A program made the translations under genes and the position numbers. The notes below the pieces were generated by a model. That model had not been told where the DNA came from. It searched no databases and saw nothing but the letters and a program-made list of their open reading frames with translations. Shown here in pieces: positions 41,310 to 49,836 of a DNA stretch of 64,000 nt (position 1 is the stretch's first letter; every line of letters begins with the position of its first letter). The stretch spans positions 1-64,000 of the forward strand of contig DASQFI010000062.1 in assembly GCA_035633215.1 (NCBI GenBank), read 5' to 3'. The stretch is from DASQFI01 sp035633215. Lineage in GTDB: Bacteria > Acidobacteriota > Vicinamibacteria > Vicinamibacterales > SCN-69-37.

Positions 41310-42617
41310 ATGCGCGCGAGACACTTCGGCTACCGGTGGTTGGCGGGATTCAGTTTTGTGATGATCGCGGCGCTCGATCCCGGCGTGCGGGCCGACCTCG
41401 CCGGCGGTAACTGGCCGCAGTGGCGAGGGCCGCAACGCGACGGCGTGTCGACCGAGACGGGCCTGCTGACGAGTTGGCCACAGGGCGGGCCAAAGCGGCT
41501 GTTCATGGCGAGCGGACTCGGCCGGGGCTTCTCGAGTGTCGCGGTGACGGGCGGGCGGATCTACACCATGGGCGATCGGCGGGATGGCCAGTACGTCCTC
41601 GCGCTCGACGAGGAAACCGGCAAACAGATCTGGGCGACGCGCATTGGCGGCGTCCACGAAGACCCGGATGGGTTTGGCGGGGCGCGCGGGACGCCGACGA
41701 TCGACGGGGAACTTCTGTACGCCATCGGGACCGATGGCAGTCTCGTGTGTCTCGAGTCGGCGACCGGGCGCGAGCGCTGGCGGAAGAACCTCGAGCGCGA
41801 CTTCGACGGCCGCATGATGAGCCAATGGCGGTGGGCCGAATCACCGCTCGTCGACGGCGACCGCGTGGTCGTCACCCCTGGCGGCCCACGCGCGGGCATC
41901 GTGGCGTTGGAAAAAGCGACCGGCAAGGAGATCTGGCGAGCCGCCATTCCGAGAATTGGCCCGGCTGGCGCGGACGGCGCCGCCTACTCGTCGATCGTGA
42001 TTTCGAACGGCGGCGGCGTGAAGCAGTACGTCCAGGTGATGGGCCGGGGCATCGTCGGCGTACGCGCCTCGGATGGCTGGTACATGTGGGGCAATAACGC
42101 GATCGCCAACGACATCGCGAACATCTCGACCCCGGTCGTCAGGGACAACTACGTTTTTGCGTCAACGGGGTACGGCACCGGCTCGGTCATGCTCGAGATC
42201 TCGCCGGCGCCGAACGGCCGCGCAACCGCGAAGCAGAAGTACTTTCTCGACGCCGGCGTCTTCCAGAGCCATCACGGCGGGTTCGTCATCGTCGGCGATC
42301 ACATCTATGGCGGTCACGGCCACAACGCCGGACTTCCCGCGTGCATCGAGCTTGCCACGGGCAAGTCCATCTGGCCGCGCGCCCGAAACTCGGGCACGGG
42401 GTCGGCAGCGGTGGTTGCCGCCGACGGCCATCTCTATTTTCGTTATCAGAACGGCGTGGTCCTGCTGGTCGAGGCGACGCCGACGGGATACAAGGAGAAG
42501 GGATCCTTACAAATTCCGAATCCGTACACGGTGAGCTGGCCGCACCCCGTTGTCACCGGTGGGCGTTTGTATGTCCGCGAGCAGGATGCCCTCCACGTCT
42601 ACGACGTGAGGAGGTAA
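41310..42617 (+). CDS. Exported PQQ-like beta-propeller protein
   Basis: 435 residues from ATG 41310, with GGAGG five bases upstream. Signal peptide (WLAGFSFVMIAALDPGVRA). Mature part opens NWPQWRGPQRDGVSTETGLL, the usual start of planctomycete/acidobacterial PQQ-like propellers, with blades such as VLALDEETGKQIWATRIG, LVCLESATGRERWRKNL, IVALEKATGKEIWRAAIP and CIELATGKSIWPRA. No dehydrogenase active site can be seen, so it is a structural or binding propeller. A palindromic hairpin lies in its leader. Confidence 0.88.
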   Translation: MRARHFGYRWLAGFSFVMIAALDPGVRADLAGGNWPQWRGPQRDGVSTETGLLTSWPQGGPKRLFMASGLGRGFSSVAVTGGRIYTMGDRRDGQYVLALDEETGKQIWATRIGGVHEDPDGFGGARGTPTIDGELLYAIGTDGSLVCLESATGRERWRKNLERDFDGRMMSQWRWAESPLVDGDRVVVTPGGPRAGIVALEKATGKEIWRAAIPRIGPAGADGAAYSSIVISNGGGVKQYVQVMGRGIVGVRASDGWYMWGNNAIANDIANISTPVVRDNYVFASTGYGTGSVMLEISPAPNGRATAKQKYFLDAGVFQSHHGGFVIVGDHIYGGHGHNAGLPACIELATGKSIWPRARNSGTGSAAVVAADGHLYFRYQNGVVLLVEATPTGYKEKGSLQIPNPYTVSWPHPVVTGGRLYVREQDALHVYDVRR

Positions 42618-42626
42618 GCTAGGACC

Positions 42627-42848
42627 GTGCTGAAGGGCACGAGGCAGGCCGTCGTCCAACGCATTCAGCCGATCTCCATCCACGGCCAGATGTCGCTCGA
42701 CGTGTTTTGGTTCGATCCCGAGGATCCCGAACAGGAGCTGCGTCACGCGCGCGTCGGCGCTGAATCGGCGCCGCGCAGTCTCGAGGTCGGGGACAAAGTC
42801 ACCATGCATTTCGTCATGGGCATGGTGTCGGAGATCACGAAAGCCTAA
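42627..42848 (+). CDS. Small hypothetical protein
   Basis: 73 residues from GTG 42627, ten bases after the PQQ-like gene. Not recognised. Composition is protein-like: a strand-rich N-terminus (IQPISIHGQMSLDVFWFDPEDPEQ) and a final VGDKVTMHFVMGMVSEITKA. An AGGAGG lies about 12 bases upstream. No membrane segment. A palindromic GTAGG repeat follows its stop. Confidence 0.5.
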   Translation: MLKGTRQAVVQRIQPISIHGQMSLDVFWFDPEDPEQELRHARVGAESAPRSLEVGDKVTMHFVMGMVSEITKA

Positions 42849-42868
42849 GTGCACGTTGCGGAATTGGC

Positions 42869-42922
42869 TGTAGGGCGGGGCTTCAGCCCCGCCAGGCGCC
42901 GGCCCTGAAGCGCCGGCCTACA
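42869..42922. repeat. GTAGG-family palindrome pair
   Basis: GGCGGGGCTTCAGCCCCGCC and GGCGCCGGCCCTGAAGCGCCGGCC framed by TGTAGG and CCTACA. Fills the gap between two convergent genes. Confidence 0.9.
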
Positions 42923-42934
42923 TTGCGCAACGCG

Positions 42935-43495
42935 TTACTGCTTCCTGAACACCGCATCGGGGCCGAAGGCCGGATCGGTGGCCGGCCGCGCGGCGAGCCA
43001 GGCCTGAAGATCGGATCGGGCGCCAGCCAGAAGAATCTGATCGCGCTCGCCTTTCGTCGCACGCAGCGTGGCCGGCAGCGTGTGGTCAGCGAGTCCCTTT
43101 GCAAACCAGTCGAACGAGAGCGGCGCGATCGTCACCTCACGCGCATCGGTGCCGAAGCTCACTCGCACCAGCCCGTGCGCGGGGATGACGAAGGATCCGA
43201 AGTCCTTCCCACGCACGGCCACGAGATCGAGATACACCGCGGCGCCTTGTTTGAAGAGATATCCCGTGAGCGCGCCGGTCTCGGTCGGATGGACGTACTG
43301 GATGCGATATGACCGCCAATCGCTTTTCTCGACCGTGACCGTCACGTTGTCGTCCGCGTCGCGCCACGCGCCCAGCAGGCGCTCGTCGAAGCTGATCGAC
43401 GGTTCCTCGTAGAACCGATCGAGGCCGAGGACGAGGCATCCCTGCGTCGCAATGCCGAACGCAAGAAAGAGAAACGCCCGGAGCCAACAGGTCAC
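42935..43495 (-). CDS. Putative lipoprotein, unknown
   Basis: 186 residues from GTG 43495. N-terminal hydrophobic stretch WLRAFLFLAFGIATQGC ends in a lipobox-like cysteine at residue 20. The mature part (ERLLGAWRDADDNVTVTVEKSD, YLDLVAVRGKDFGSFVIPAHGLVRVSF) looks like a small beta-barrel or lipocalin-like fold; family not identified. The GTG overlaps the TGA of the MFS gene (GTGA), so the two are coupled. Confidence 0.7.
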   Translation of the reverse strand: MTCWLRAFLFLAFGIATQGCLVLGLDRFYEEPSISFDERLLGAWRDADDNVTVTVEKSDWRSYRIQYVHPTETGALTGYLFKQGAAVYLDLVAVRGKDFGSFVIPAHGLVRVSFGTDAREVTIAPLSFDWFAKGLADHTLPATLRATKGERDQILLAGARSDLQAWLAARPATDPAFGPDAVFRKQ

Positions 43496-44712
43496 TTGAT
43501 CTCCCTGCCCTTAGTTTCGGGGATCGCGACCCAAAATACAGCCGCGAGGGCGTACGCGGCCGCCGCGACCGAAAGGGCTGCCGGGAACCCGCGGGATTCG
43601 GTCAGGCCGCCGACGACGTAGGGAGCGGCGGCGCTCGCGACGCGGCCGATGTTGTAGGTGAATCCCTGAGCGGTCGCGCGGACCTCGGTCGGAAAGAGCT
43701 CGGCGGTCACAGCGCCGAAGCCGCTGAAGAATCCGGTCGCGAAGAACGCCGTGACGGGTCCGAGCGCGAAAAGAGCCGTCGGATTCCCCGTCGAAGCATA
43801 GAGCAGCACGAAGACCGCCGCCAGCACCAGGTACGTCACATACGTCCGCTTGCGGCCCACGTGGTCGGCCACGAACCCGAACGTCACATAGCCGAACCAC
43901 ATCCCGACCTGCATGGCGATGATGAAGAAGTTCATCGCGGCGCCGGAGAGGCCGATGCCGCCGGCGCTTGGCGCGAGCCGCAGGTACGACGGCACCCACG
44001 TGTTGAATCCCCACCACGCGAACATGGTGCAGGCGTTCATCAGCGTCACCGCGACGGTGACGCGCAGCATCGGTCCGGCAATCGCCTCCCGGAGCGAGAC
44101 ACGCGCCGGGCGGGCTCTGGCCTGCTTCCAGAGCGCCGGCTCCTCGACGCGGCGCCTGACCCAGAACGCGTACAGGGCCGGGACCACGCCGACGAAGAAC
44201 ACGGCGCGCCACCCGAACCCGAGAACGTCCTGCACGAGCAGGTTGACGACCGCTGCCAGCGCATAGCCGATCGCCCACGAGCTCTGCATCAGGCCAAGCG
44301 CTTTGCCGCGATGGCGGTCGCTCCAGGTCTCCGATACGAGCGCGGCGCCGCTGGCCCACTCGCCACCCATCCCGAGACCGAGGAAGATTCTGAAGACCGC
44401 GAGTTGCGCCGCGGTCTGCGCCAGACCGCACGCCGCCGTGAACACCGAATACAGCAGCACGCTCAGCATCAGCGCGCGCACGCGGCCCTGGCGATCGGCC
44501 AGGATGCCGAACATCACGCCGCCCGCGGCCGACGCCAGCAGCGTGAGCGACTGGAGACCGCCCGCGGTCTTCGCGTCAATCGCGAGGTCCGACCTGAGCG
44601 ACGTGAGGACGAGCGCGTAGAGCATCACGTCGAACGCGTCGAGCATCCAGCCGAGCGACGCGGCAATCAGCGCGCGGCGGGCGGTGGGGGTGGCTTCGCG
44701 CCAGAAGAGCAT
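43492..44712 (-). CDS. Major facilitator superfamily transporter
   Basis: 406 residues with twelve membrane helices. Sugar/aromatic-acid:H+ symporter-like features: LGWMLDAFDVMLYALVL in helix 1, the loop motif GILADRQGRVRALMLSV, FLGLGMGGEWASGAALVSETW in helix 5 and DHVGRKRTYVTYL in the second half, closing with IPETKGREIK. Related to the SHS/AAHS group of metabolite uptake carriers; substrate unknown. Start ATG 44712; the frame upstream is repeat sequence. It lies downstream of hyuB, so uptake of a hydantoin-like or acid substrate is possible. Confidence 0.9.
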   Translation of the reverse strand: MLFWREATPTARRALIAASLGWMLDAFDVMLYALVLTSLRSDLAIDAKTAGGLQSLTLLASAAGGVMFGILADRQGRVRALMLSVLLYSVFTAACGLAQTAAQLAVFRIFLGLGMGGEWASGAALVSETWSDRHRGKALGLMQSSWAIGYALAAVVNLLVQDVLGFGWRAVFFVGVVPALYAFWVRRRVEEPALWKQARARPARVSLREAIAGPMLRVTVAVTLMNACTMFAWWGFNTWVPSYLRLAPSAGGIGLSGAAMNFFIIAMQVGMWFGYVTFGFVADHVGRKRTYVTYLVLAAVFVLLYASTGNPTALFALGPVTAFFATGFFSGFGAVTAELFPTEVRATAQGFTYNIGRVASAAAPYVVGGLTESRGFPAALSVAAAAYALAAVFWVAIPETKGREIK

Positions 44713-44845
44713 GGGTAATTGGGTAATTTGTAATGGGTAATTGAAGGGCGATACAGCATAGAGCATTGATAATTTGGCAATCGGCAATTGGTAATTGATT
44801 GGTTCCCATTACCCATTACCCATTACCCATGGCCCATTACCCATG
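44713..44845. repeat. TAATGGGTAATTG repeat, supplies the hyuB stop codon
   Basis: Left copies GGGTAATTGGGTAATTTGTAATGGG and right copies CCCATTACCCATTACCCATTACCC form an extended inverted repeat around AATTTGGCAATCGGCAATTGG. AT-rich against its surroundings. The TAA at 44837-44839 that ends hyuB comes from one unit. Confidence 0.85.
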
Positions 44846-46402
44846 TCCATACCCGCCGCCGCCCGGCGTTTCGATGCGCAGCCGATCGCCCGGAAGAAGC
44901 TGAAGTTGGACCTTGCCCGGCAGCACCTGTTCCTGGCCGTCGCGAATCAGGGTGTTGCGGCCGGACGCGCCGGGCGCGCCGCCCCTGGCCCCGTACGGCG
45001 CGCCGCGCCGCCGCTCGGAAATCACCGTGACGGACGTGGAGGTCAGCATTTCGTACTCGCGCACGATCCCATCGCCGCCCGCCGACGTCCCCGCTCCGCC
45101 ACTGCCGCGCCGCAGCCGATACTGGCGAATCCGCACGGGCAGATAGTGCTCGATGGCCTCGACCGGCGTGTTTCGCGTATTGCTCATGTGCGTGTGGACG
45201 CCTGACAGCCCCGCCAGCCCGCGACGTCCACCCATGCCGCCACCAATCGTCTCGTAGTACGCGAACGGCCGGCCGGTGCGCGGATGCGTCCCGCCGAGCG
45301 TGACGTTGTTCATCGTGCCCTGGCTGGCCGCGGGCACCCGATCCGGCAGGGCCAACCCCAGCGCGCCAAGCACGACGTCCGTGATCCGCTGCGACGTCTC
45401 GACGTTGCCGCCGGCGACCGCGGCGGGCCGGCGCGCGTTGACGATGGTGCCCTCGGGCGCGACGACGGTCAGCGGCCGCGCCACACCCGCGTTGTACAGG
45501 ACGTCGTCCTGGACGAGACAGCGAAACGCGTAGAGGCAGGCCGACAGGGTCATCGCAAAATTCGCGTTCACGCTGCCTTCGACCTGCGGATCGGACCCGG
45601 TGAAGTCGATCGTCGCCCGATCGCCGCAGATCTCGACCAGGGCGCGAATCCGGATCGGTCTGTCGCCGAACCCGTCGTCGTCGAGCGCGTCCCCGAACTC
45701 GTAGCGGCCGTCGGGGATTTCCCGGATCGTCGCGCGCACGACGCGCTCCGTGTAGTCCTGCAGCGCGGCCGCGTAGCCGAGCGATGCGCGGCGGCCGTAC
45801 CGACTGACGGTCTGTCGCAGCCGCGCGTCCGCGACGCGATTAGCCGCAATCTGCGCCGTGAGATCGCCCTCACGCTCGTCAGGCGTTCGCACGTTGGCCA
45901 GGAGCAGCGCGAGGATGTCGTCCACGATCCGGCCGCGTCGGGCGAGTCGCACGGGCGGCAGGATCAGCCCTTCCTGATAGAGCTCGCGGGCGACCGGCAT
46001 CGATCCCGGGCTCATGCCCCCGACGTCGGAGTGGTGCGCGCGATTCGCCACGTAGAACGCCGGCTTGCGCTCGCGCGCGAGAAACACCGGCGAGACGAGC
46101 GTGATGTCGGGCAGATGCGTGCCGCCGCGAAATGGATCGTTCAGCATCACGACGTCGCCCGGCTCCATCTCGAACGCATCGATGGCCGCGCGGACGGACA
46201 AGGGCATCGCGCCAAGATGCACGGGCATGTGGTCGCCCTGGGCGATCGTCTCGCCGTTCGCGTCGTACACCGCGCAGGAGTAGTCGAGCCGTTCCTTGAT
46301 GTTCGGCGAGAACGCCGTCCGGCACAGCGTCACGCCCATCTCCTCGGCGATCGAGAGATAGAGGTTCTTGAAGACTTCGAACTCGACGGGGTGGATCTTC
46401 AT
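44837..46402 (-). CDS. hyuB: Hydantoinase B / oxoprolinase beta subunit
   Basis: 521 residues. Partner of HyuA in ATP-dependent opening of N-methylhydantoin or 5-oxoproline. Motifs: RTAFSPNIKERLDYSCAVYD, DHMPVHLGAMPLSVRAAI, VVMLNDPFRGGTHLPDITLVSPVF, RAHHSDVGGMSPGSMP (metal histidines), AGGNVETSQRITDVVLGALG and a Gly-rich GGGYGHG end. Preceded by hyuA on the same strand with a palindromic repeat between. The stop codon is donated by a downstream repeat. Substrate is not fixed by sequence. Confidence 0.94.
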   Translation of the reverse strand: MKIHPVEFEVFKNLYLSIAEEMGVTLCRTAFSPNIKERLDYSCAVYDANGETIAQGDHMPVHLGAMPLSVRAAIDAFEMEPGDVVMLNDPFRGGTHLPDITLVSPVFLARERKPAFYVANRAHHSDVGGMSPGSMPVARELYQEGLILPPVRLARRGRIVDDILALLLANVRTPDEREGDLTAQIAANRVADARLRQTVSRYGRRASLGYAAALQDYTERVVRATIREIPDGRYEFGDALDDDGFGDRPIRIRALVEICGDRATIDFTGSDPQVEGSVNANFAMTLSACLYAFRCLVQDDVLYNAGVARPLTVVAPEGTIVNARRPAAVAGGNVETSQRITDVVLGALGLALPDRVPAASQGTMNNVTLGGTHPRTGRPFAYYETIGGGMGGRRGLAGLSGVHTHMSNTRNTPVEAIEHYLPVRIRQYRLRRGSGGAGTSAGGDGIVREYEMLTSTSVTVISERRRGAPYGARGGAPGASGRNTLIRDGQEQVLPGKVQLQLLPGDRLRIETPGGGGYGHG

Positions 46403-46414
46403 GGTTAGTCATCA

Positions 46415-46470
46415 GATGTAGGCCGGGCCTTCAGGCCCGGCGACAAGGCGGCCCAGGGCCGCCCTACATC
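46415..46470. repeat. GTAGG-family palindrome pair between hyuA and hyuB
   Basis: GGCCGGGCCTTCAGGCCCGG and GGCGGCCCAGGGCCGCC framed by GATGTAGG and CCTACATC. It touches the hyuA stop codon (46470-46472) directly. Confidence 0.9.
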
Positions 46471-48455
46471 TATCGCCCTTTCACGATCACATTTCCAAAC
46501 CCATCCACTCTGAACGTGAATCCCGGCGGCACGACGACGGTCGCTTCAGCGCCCGTGATGATGGCAGGACCGCGGGCTGCTGCACCTGGCGCGAGTGCCG
46601 GCCACCGATAGTGCGCGGTCTTCACCGTGCGGCCGCCGAATCGCGCGGGGCGCGTGGCTTCCGGCTTCGGGACCGAGCGCCGGCGCGGCCGGACGAAGGG
46701 CAATCGCGGCTTGGTGGTCACGCCGGCAGCGCGGACGCGCACGGCCACCACCTCCGTCGCGCGCGCGGGATTCGAATATCCGTACAAGCGTCCATGAAGG
46801 CGATCGAACCGCCGGCGGTAGTCGCGCGCGAACGGCACGGTGATCTCGTACGACTGCCCGACATAGCGAACATCGACGAGCCGCTCGATGACCTGTCGAT
46901 CGCGTCGAAAGCCTTCCTTCGAAAGCTCGGTGGTGGCGGTACGGACCAGGGGCGCCGCGCGACGGTCGAGCGCCGCCAGATCGAGCTCGTCGCTCGGACG
47001 GAGGACGCTCGCCGAGTAATCGCGCGTGACGTCGGCAACGAGCATTCCCAGCGCGGACAGCACGCCAGCATGCCTCGGAACGATGACCGCGGAAATCTCG
47101 AGGCGCTCGGCAATCTCGCACGCGTGCATCCCGCCCGCGCCGCCAAAAGCGAGCAGCGCAAACCGGCGCGGATCGTGGCCGCGCTCGACCGAGACGACGC
47201 GAATCGCGCGCTCCATGTTGGCGTTGGCGACCCGCACCACGCCCTCGGCCAGCTCGGGCACGGCCAGTTTCAGCCGCGCGGCCATCCCGGCGGCCACCGT
47301 CTTCGTTCTGCCGGGATCGAGCGCCATCCTGCCGCCGAGGAAAAAATCCGGATCCAGCCGGCCCAGGAGCAGATTGGCGTCTGTCACGGTCAGCTCGGTC
47401 CCGGTGCCGTAGCAGACGGGACCGGGAATGGACCCGGCACTGCGAGGGCCCACCCGAAGGGCACCGCCGCTGTCGACATACGCGATCGACCCGCCGCCGG
47501 CGCCGACCGTGTGAATGTCGATGACCGGCAGCCGCACCGGAAAGTCCCCGATCTTCGACTCCGTCGTCATCGCGACCGCATCGTCGATGAGGCTTACGTC
47601 CGTGGACGTGCCGCCCATGTCGAAGGAGATCACCTGCCGGAAACCCGCATCACGCGCGACGGCGCGAGCACCGACCACCCCGGCCGCCGGACCGGACAGC
47701 ACCGTCCGGACCGCGCTGGCCCTCGCGGCCCCAGCCGAGATCGACCCGCCGTTCGACTGCATGATCGCGAGCCGCGATCCGCGGAAGTGGCGCTCGAGCG
47801 CCGCGAGGTACCGATCGATGAGCGGCGTCACGTACGCGTTCACGACCGTCGTGCTCCAGCGCTCGAACTCGCGGTACTCCGGCAGGACCTCGTGGGACGC
47901 GGAGACCTGCCAGCCGGCTTTCCGCAGCCGTTCGGCGAGGCCGCGCTCGTGCGCTGGATTGACGTACGAATGGAGAAGGCACAGCGCGATGACGTCGGCT
48001 CGCTGCTCCTTCGCGAGATCTGCGAGCCGGTCGACCTCGGCGTCGTCAGGCGCGTGAAGCACTCGCCCGTCGGCATCGATCCGCTCGCCCACGCCAAACG
48101 TCAGCTGCGCATCGACGATCGGCCTCGGCAGCGGCACGAAGAGGTTGTAGAGCTCTGGACGCGTTTGCCGCCCAATCCGCAGCACATCCTCGAACCCGCT
48201 CGTCGCGAACAACGCCACCCGGGCGCCTTTTCGCTCGAGGACGGCATTCGTCGCGACCGTCGATCCGTGCACGACTGTGTGTTCCTGCGCCGCAGTCTTT
48301 CCCTGCGCGGGTGTGAGATCGCTCACGCCGGCGAGAATCGCGCGCGACGGATCGTCGGGGGTCGTACGAAGCTTGTGGACGACGAGGCCGTCAGGTCCGA
48401 ACCGCACAAAGTCGGTGAACGTGCCGCCCGTGTCGATTCCAAAGCGAAACGTCAT
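46470..48455 (-). CDS. hyuA: Hydantoinase A / oxoprolinase alpha subunit
   Basis: 661 residues. ATPase subunit of an N-methylhydantoinase/5-oxoprolinase type complex. ASKHA-fold motifs: RFGIDTGGTFTDFV, VVHGSTVATNAVLERKGARVALFAT, GFEDVLRIGRQTRPELYN, FDMGGTSTDVSLID, DIHTVGAGGGSIAYVD and LLAFGGAGGMHACEIAE. The start ATG (48453-48455) directly abuts a palindromic repeat, CCCC then ATG. Followed by hyuB and then an MFS transporter and lipoprotein. Confidence 0.95.
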   Translation of the reverse strand: MTFRFGIDTGGTFTDFVRFGPDGLVVHKLRTTPDDPSRAILAGVSDLTPAQGKTAAQEHTVVHGSTVATNAVLERKGARVALFATSGFEDVLRIGRQTRPELYNLFVPLPRPIVDAQLTFGVGERIDADGRVLHAPDDAEVDRLADLAKEQRADVIALCLLHSYVNPAHERGLAERLRKAGWQVSASHEVLPEYREFERWSTTVVNAYVTPLIDRYLAALERHFRGSRLAIMQSNGGSISAGAARASAVRTVLSGPAAGVVGARAVARDAGFRQVISFDMGGTSTDVSLIDDAVAMTTESKIGDFPVRLPVIDIHTVGAGGGSIAYVDSGGALRVGPRSAGSIPGPVCYGTGTELTVTDANLLLGRLDPDFFLGGRMALDPGRTKTVAAGMAARLKLAVPELAEGVVRVANANMERAIRVVSVERGHDPRRFALLAFGGAGGMHACEIAERLEISAVIVPRHAGVLSALGMLVADVTRDYSASVLRPSDELDLAALDRRAAPLVRTATTELSKEGFRRDRQVIERLVDVRYVGQSYEITVPFARDYRRRFDRLHGRLYGYSNPARATEVVAVRVRAAGVTTKPRLPFVRPRRRSVPKPEATRPARFGGRTVKTAHYRWPALAPGAAARGPAIITGAEATVVVPPGFTFRVDGFGNVIVKGR

Positions 48456-48554
48456 GGGGTCAGGTCTTGGATTGTCAGATTCCCTGGCGACTTGCAGTCT
48501 TGTATTGCAAAACTGGTCTCAGCCGCAAATTCTTGCAATCCAAGACCTGACCCC
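48456..48554. repeat. GGGGTCAGGTCTTG palindrome abutting the hyuA start
   Basis: Arms GGGGTCAGGTCTTGGATTG (48456-48474) and its perfect complement (48536-48554), with an 61-base degenerate middle that carries a partial extra copy (CAGTCTTGTATTGCAA). It fills most of the gap between divergent hyuA and the glycosyltransferase. Confidence 0.93.
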
Positions 48555-48587
48555 TTAACGTCCGGCCCGACGTAGACTTGCGGCCGA

Positions 48588-49571
48588 ATGCCCGCGCCCG
48601 CAGACGTCAGCGTCGTCATTCCGAGCTGGAACGGGCGTCACCTGCTGGAGCGCTTTCTTCCGTCCGTCATCACGTCGGCGTCGGCGCACCAACAGGCGAC
48701 CGGCGGCACCGTCGAGATCGTCGTCGTCGACGACGGCAGCACGGATGATTCAGTTGACTGGCTGACTCGGCGGACACGAACGGCCAAAGTGCCGTTGCGT
48801 ATCATCGTCAACCACGCGAATCTTGGATTCGGCGCGGCATGCAGTCGCGGTGTGTTGGAAGCTCGCTCTTCGCTCGTGCTCCTGCTCAACAACGACGTCG
48901 CGCTCGATGCGGACGCCATCGCGCGTCTGGCCGCGCATCTCAGGCACTCGGAAACGTCGAGCCCGTTGTTCGCCGTGCACTGCCGCGTCGTCGACTTCGA
49001 CACGAACGCGCTGGCAGGCGCTGGACAACTCGGCAGCTTCCGCCGTGGCTTTATCCGAGTCCACGAGCGCTACTCCCCGCAGGGTGCCGCCGCGGGCCCG
49101 TGGCCGTCGATGTTCGCCAGCGGCGGATCGTCGATGGTCGACCGCAAACGATTCCTCGAGCTGGGCGGCTTCGATCCGTTGTTCGCGCCCTTCTATCTCG
49201 AGGACGTCGAGCTGAGCTACCGCGCGTGGAAGCGCGGTCTGCGGGTCGGCTACGCGCCTGATTCGGTCGCCCGCCACCAGTTCTCCTCGACGATTGGCAA
49301 GAGCGCCTCAGCAGGACGAATCCGGCGCATCAGTCAACGCAACCGGCTCTTCCTCAACTGGATCCATCTTCACGACCGGTCGTGGTTCATTCAGCACCTA
49401 CTCTGGGTAGTAGTTCTGTTCGTCACCTCACCTCTCACGCTGCGATTCGACTTCGCACTGGGAGCGATCGATGCACTCGGGCAGCTGCCCGAAGTCCGGA
49501 GACGCCGGCGGGAGGAACGTCAGCGAGCGCTCCGTACCGATCGCGATGTGATGGATGTCTTTGAGCGATAA
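48588..49571 (+). CDS. Family 2 glycosyltransferase
   Basis: 327 residues. GT-A fold: VSVVIPSWNGRHLLERFLPS, VEIVVVDDGSTDDSVDWL (nucleotide-sugar binding Asp), NHANLGFGAACSRGVLEARSSLVLLLNNDVALD (DxD-like NND), GGFDPLFAPFYLEDVELSYRAWKRG and a C-terminal hydrophobic stretch (FIQHLLWVVVLFVTSPLTL) that may sit on the membrane. Resembles rhamnosyl/glycosyl transferases of surface polysaccharides. It stands alone and ends at a strong terminator. Confidence 0.92.
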   Translation: MPAPADVSVVIPSWNGRHLLERFLPSVITSASAHQQATGGTVEIVVVDDGSTDDSVDWLTRRTRTAKVPLRIIVNHANLGFGAACSRGVLEARSSLVLLLNNDVALDADAIARLAAHLRHSETSSPLFAVHCRVVDFDTNALAGAGQLGSFRRGFIRVHERYSPQGAAAGPWPSMFASGGSSMVDRKRFLELGGFDPLFAPFYLEDVELSYRAWKRGLRVGYAPDSVARHQFSSTIGKSASAGRIRRISQRNRLFLNWIHLHDRSWFIQHLLWVVVLFVTSPLTLRFDFALGAIDALGQLPEVRRRRREERQRALRTDRDVMDVFER

Positions 49572-49572
49572 G

Positions 49573-49598
49573 AAAAAGGCCCGCATACGCGGGCCTTT
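49573..49598. terminator. Bidirectional rho-independent terminator
   Basis: GGCCCGC-ATAC-GCGGGCC (49578-49595) with AAAAA before and TTT after. It follows the glycosyltransferase stop by two bases and, read on the minus strand, ends transcripts from the DGQHR gene. The only classical stem-plus-T terminator I see in the window. Confidence 0.85.
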
Positions 49599-49599
49599 A

Positions 49600-49836
49600 C
49601 GGGCAACCTGGCTCCCCAGCTCTTTACGGCACTTGCCGCAAATTCAGGCTACCCGGGCCAGATGGACACGCAAGCCCCATGCCGCCGCAAACGCGCTGGA
49701 ATTTGCGGAAATGTGCAATCTTGTTGAACCAAACCACGTGTAGAACTTCCCATTTGGTGACTGGGCTTACAACTTTGAATTTTCGTATCAGTTGCATGAC
49801 TCCAGCGACCCGGTGGGCACCGCGATCCGGTGGGCC
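49600..49836. other. Unassigned AT-richer gap
   Basis: About 237 bases without a supported gene. Contains a perfect inverted pair CCGCAAATTC (near 49634) and GAATTTGCGG (near 49700) with 50-60 bases between, and is less GC-rich than the rest of the window. It could be a REP remnant, an untranslated RNA or the scar of an insertion next to the DGQHR gene. Nothing further can be supported. Confidence 0.4.

Noticed and set aside
46611..48575. 654-residue plus-strand frame opposite hyuA
   Set aside because: Shadow of hyuA, whose ATPase motifs are all intact on the minus strand.
49600..49836. Gap after the terminator considered as tRNA, tmRNA or attachment site
   Set aside because: No cloverleaf, no CCA-type end and no integrase gene nearby; only one inverted pair is visible.
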